Source: Elusimicrobiota bacterium (GTDB taxonomy: Bacteria; Elusimicrobiota; Elusimicrobia; Elusimicrobiales; UBA9959). From it: 6,179 nucleotides of DNA. The position numbers and the translations under genes were made by a program. The stretch is from positions 771-6,949 of the forward strand of contig DNQL01000228.1 in the NCBI GenBank assembly GCA_003500765.1, written 5' to 3'. This document shows positions 4,525 through 6,179 of the stretch, one piece after another; positions within the stretch are counted from its first letter, which is position 1; each line of letters opens with the position of its first letter. Under the pieces are notes generated by a model. That model had not been told where the DNA came from. It ran no database searches and saw nothing but the letters and a program-made list of their open reading frames with translations.

Positions 4525-6179
4525 TTTTCCTCCTTGACTGCGCCGCGGTCGGGTATCGAAAAGCTGAAAACGGAGCCTTTGCCCGGTTCGGAATCGAACC
4601 AGATCTCCCCGCCGTAAGTCTCAACTATCTTCCTGCAGGCGGCCAGGCCTATGCCGGCCCCGTCCACGGCCGCGCCGTGCAGCCTGCCGAAAAGCTTGAA
4701 CAGTTTGGGGGCGTATTTAGGGTCTATGCCCTGCCCGTTGTCGGCCACGCTGAAGACCCAGCCGCCGCGGCCGCGCTCGGCCGAGACCCGCACCAGCGGG
4801 GCTTCCCCGTCGCGGAACTTGAGCGCGTTGCTGATCAGGTTCTGGAACAGCCGCTCTATGTGCAGCCTGTCGGCTTTTATCGACGGCAGCGGGCCGCGCT
4901 CTATGGCGGCCCCGGCCGACTTCACCGAACTCTCCATCAGCCGTATCACCGAGTCCAGGGCCTGGCCCGCGTCCACGTCCTCCAGCCGGAGGGGGGCGTT
5001 TATCCGGGAATAGTCCAGCAGGTCGCGCACCATGTTCCTCATCCGTTTGATCGCGCCGGTGATGAAGTCGATGTTGCGGCCGGCGTCGGGCCCCAGCTGC
5101 TCCCGGTACTTCGCCTCCAGCATCTGTATATAGTTGGTTATCGTGCGCAGCGGTTCCTGCAGGTCGTGCGAGGCGACGAAGGCGAAGCGCTGCAGCTCCT
5201 CGTTGGAGCGGGCCAGCTCGGCCTCGTATTTCTTGCGCAGGGTTATGTCGCGTATTATCACGGCCGTCCCCGCCCGGTTCCCGTTATTGTCCCGCATCCA
5301 GGCCGCCGAGACCAGCGCCGGGACGCGCGTTTCCCCGGCCAGCAGTACGGTCTCGCGGTCCCTGACCTCCCCGCGTTCTTCCAGCTCTTTCAGCCAGCCC
5401 CGGTATTCCGGCTTCTCCGGGGCGAACAGCTCCGCGGCCGGCCTGCCTTCCAGCTCCCGTTCCGTTCTCCCTAGAGCCGACTGAGCCGCCTTATTCGCAC
5501 GGGTTATGAGCCCGGCCGTGTCCGTAACCACCAGTATCTCGGTTATATTGTCGATTATGGCGTCGAGGTAGTTGCGTGACACTATGGTGCCGGCCAGCGT
5601 CCGGCTCATCTCGTTGAAGGCGGCCGCCAGTTCGCCGAACTCGTCGCGGGACGGCACCGGTATCAGCGCGCCGTAGTCGCCGCGGCTTATCAGCCGCGTG
5701 CCTTCCGTCAGCAGCCTGACCGGGCGCAGCGCCATCCCGGTCAGCAGGAAAGCGGCCAGCAGTATGGCGGAATAAACGGCCGCCACTATGAGGAATATCT
5801 TCCGGGAGATGTAGCTCTCAGTCCGGACCATGTCCGCCAGCGGGAGCGAGATCAGCAGCGTTCCCGTCCTCCGCCCTTCCCGTTCCCCGCCCAGCGTCAG
5901 CTCTTCCGGCGACTCGGCCCCCGGCTCCCGCAGGGGGACGAAGACGTGCAGCATGCCGTAGGGGGAGCGCGCCGCGGCGTAATAGCCGTCGGGCGCGGGC
6001 TCGGCCTGCCCGGAGATAACGGAGAGATGCTTGCCCTTCCAGGCCACGTCGGTATGCGCCAGGATGTTCCCGTCCGTGTCCGCCAGCGCGGTGTGGGAGG
6101 CGTTGAGCGCGCGCATGAGGCTGTAGAGGGCCGGCAGCAGCTTTTCCTCGTCCTTCGACGCCAGGGCGGCGCCGTGAGT
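4521..6179 (-). CDS. Membrane sensor histidine kinase (sensor-TM-HAMP-PAS-HisKA-HATPase_c), 5'-truncated
   Basis: This is an inner-membrane two-component kinase. The frame stays open to the window edge: 21 further codons precede the ATG at 6116 without a stop, and the first transmembrane helix is missing. The start is therefore outside the window. Numbering from that ATG, a periplasmic sensor portion covers 1-104 (TDGNILAH, reminiscent of Cache folds). A transmembrane helix follows at 107-129 (IFLIVAAVYSAILLAAFLL), then HAMP at about 130-180 (RPVRLLTEGTRLISRGDY, DEFGELAAAFNEM) and a PAS/PAC unit at about 183-290 (NYLDAIIDNITEILVVTD). HisKA has the phospho-acceptor H317 in the phytochrome-like H box ASHDLQEPLR. 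The ATPase domain shows the N box N426-N430, G1 box DNGQG (459-463), F box KLFKLFGRL (471-479) and G2 box GAGIGLA (486-492). All catalytic boxes are intact. No receiver domain or response regulator is visible. It overlaps the SIMPL gene by four bases. The stimulus is unknown. Confidence 0.93.
   Translation of the reverse strand, partial: THGAALASKDEEKLLPALYSLMRALNASHTALADTDGNILAHTDVAWKGKHLSVISGQAEPAPDGYYAAARSPYGMLHVFVPLREPGAESPEELTLGGEREGRRTGTLLISLPLADMVRTESYISRKIFLIVAAVYSAILLAAFLLTGMALRPVRLLTEGTRLISRGDYGALIPVPSRDEFGELAAAFNEMSRTLAGTIVSRNYLDAIIDNITEILVVTDTAGLITRANKAAQSALGRTERELEGRPAAELFAPEKPEYRGWLKELEERGEVRDRETVLLAGETRVPALVSAAWMRDNNGNRAGTAVIIRDITLRKKYEAELARSNEELQRFAFVASHDLQEPLRTITNYIQMLEAKYREQLGPDAGRNIDFITGAIKRMRNMVRDLLDYSRINAPLRLEDVDAGQALDSVIRLMESSVKSAGAAIERGPLPSIKADRLHIERLFQNLISNALKFRDGEAPLVRVSAERGRGGWVFSVADNGQGIDPKYAPKLFKLFGRLHGAAVDGAGIGLAACRKIVETYGGEIWFDSEPGKGSVFSFSIPDRGAVKEEK
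4525..4535 (-). promoter_or_regulatory. Ribosome binding site of the SIMPL gene, compatible with two starts
   Basis: On the minus strand AAGGAGG followed by AAAA lies inside the last kinase codons. It is only 4 bases before the ATG at 4524 (close) and 10 bases before the ATG at 4518 (rather far). Proteins from the two starts would differ by MT at the N-terminus only. The 4524 start gives the ATGA overlap and is preferred. Confidence 0.7.

Noticed and set aside
3707..4624. Long open frame (305 codons) on the minus strand overlapping the SIMPL and kinase genes
   Set aside because: It is an alternate frame over clear SIMPL and kinase coding sequence. Its product is Arg/Gly-rich low-complexity sequence with no recognisable fold, as expected in GC-rich DNA.
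4677..5474. Long plus-strand open frame antisense to the kinase (265 codons)
   Set aside because: It is a shadow of the kinase gene. The composition is Gln/Arg/Val/Gly-rich with no motifs and no ribosome site.
6114..6116. ATG at 6116 (minus) as the start of the histidine kinase
   Set aside because: The frame remains open to 6179, the first transmembrane helix is absent, and no Shine-Dalgarno sequence precedes it. The gene runs off the window.

Overview
The window is a fully coding, GC-rich stretch of a bacterial chromosome. It has no RNA genes, mobile elements or CRISPR array. The organism has an outer membrane, because one product is a signal-peptide-bearing beta-barrel porin that ends in phenylalanine. 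Codon choice is unusual for such GC-rich DNA: ATA is a common isoleucine codon, and AGG occurs regularly for arginine. A diderm outside the well-studied Proteobacteria, possibly Elusimicrobiota or a deltaproteobacterial-type lineage, would fit. This is a low-confidence inference, because no marker gene is present.

Left part, plus strand. Bases 1-1746 hold the 3' portion of an acetate/cation symporter of the ActP type (solute:sodium symporter family). Its start lies outside the window, and it carries a large extra hydrophilic segment in one loop. A very strong intrinsic terminator (1766-1804) closes it. Bases 1822-2520 encode a compact calcineurin-like metallophosphoesterase, which ends at a bidirectional terminator (2534-2570) shared with the convergent gene on its right.

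Right part, minus strand, in transcription order. First is a membrane sensor histidine kinase whose N-terminus lies beyond 6179 (4521-6179). Next is a membrane-anchored SIMPL-domain protein (3778-4524) that overlaps the kinase by 4 bases (ATGA) and is therefore probably translationally coupled to it. Last is a DcaP-like porin (2582-3694) with its own Shine-Dalgarno sequence and a plausible promoter in the 83-base gap. The kinase and SIMPL protein look like one operon. The porin may be read through from it or transcribed separately.

The set is envelope-centred: inner-membrane organic acid uptake, an outer-membrane channel, a periplasm-facing sensor kinase and a periplasm-facing SIMPL protein. 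No response regulator is visible. I see no clearly new biological system. The points most worth checking are the symporter loop insertion, the kinase-SIMPL coupling and the ATA-rich codon use.
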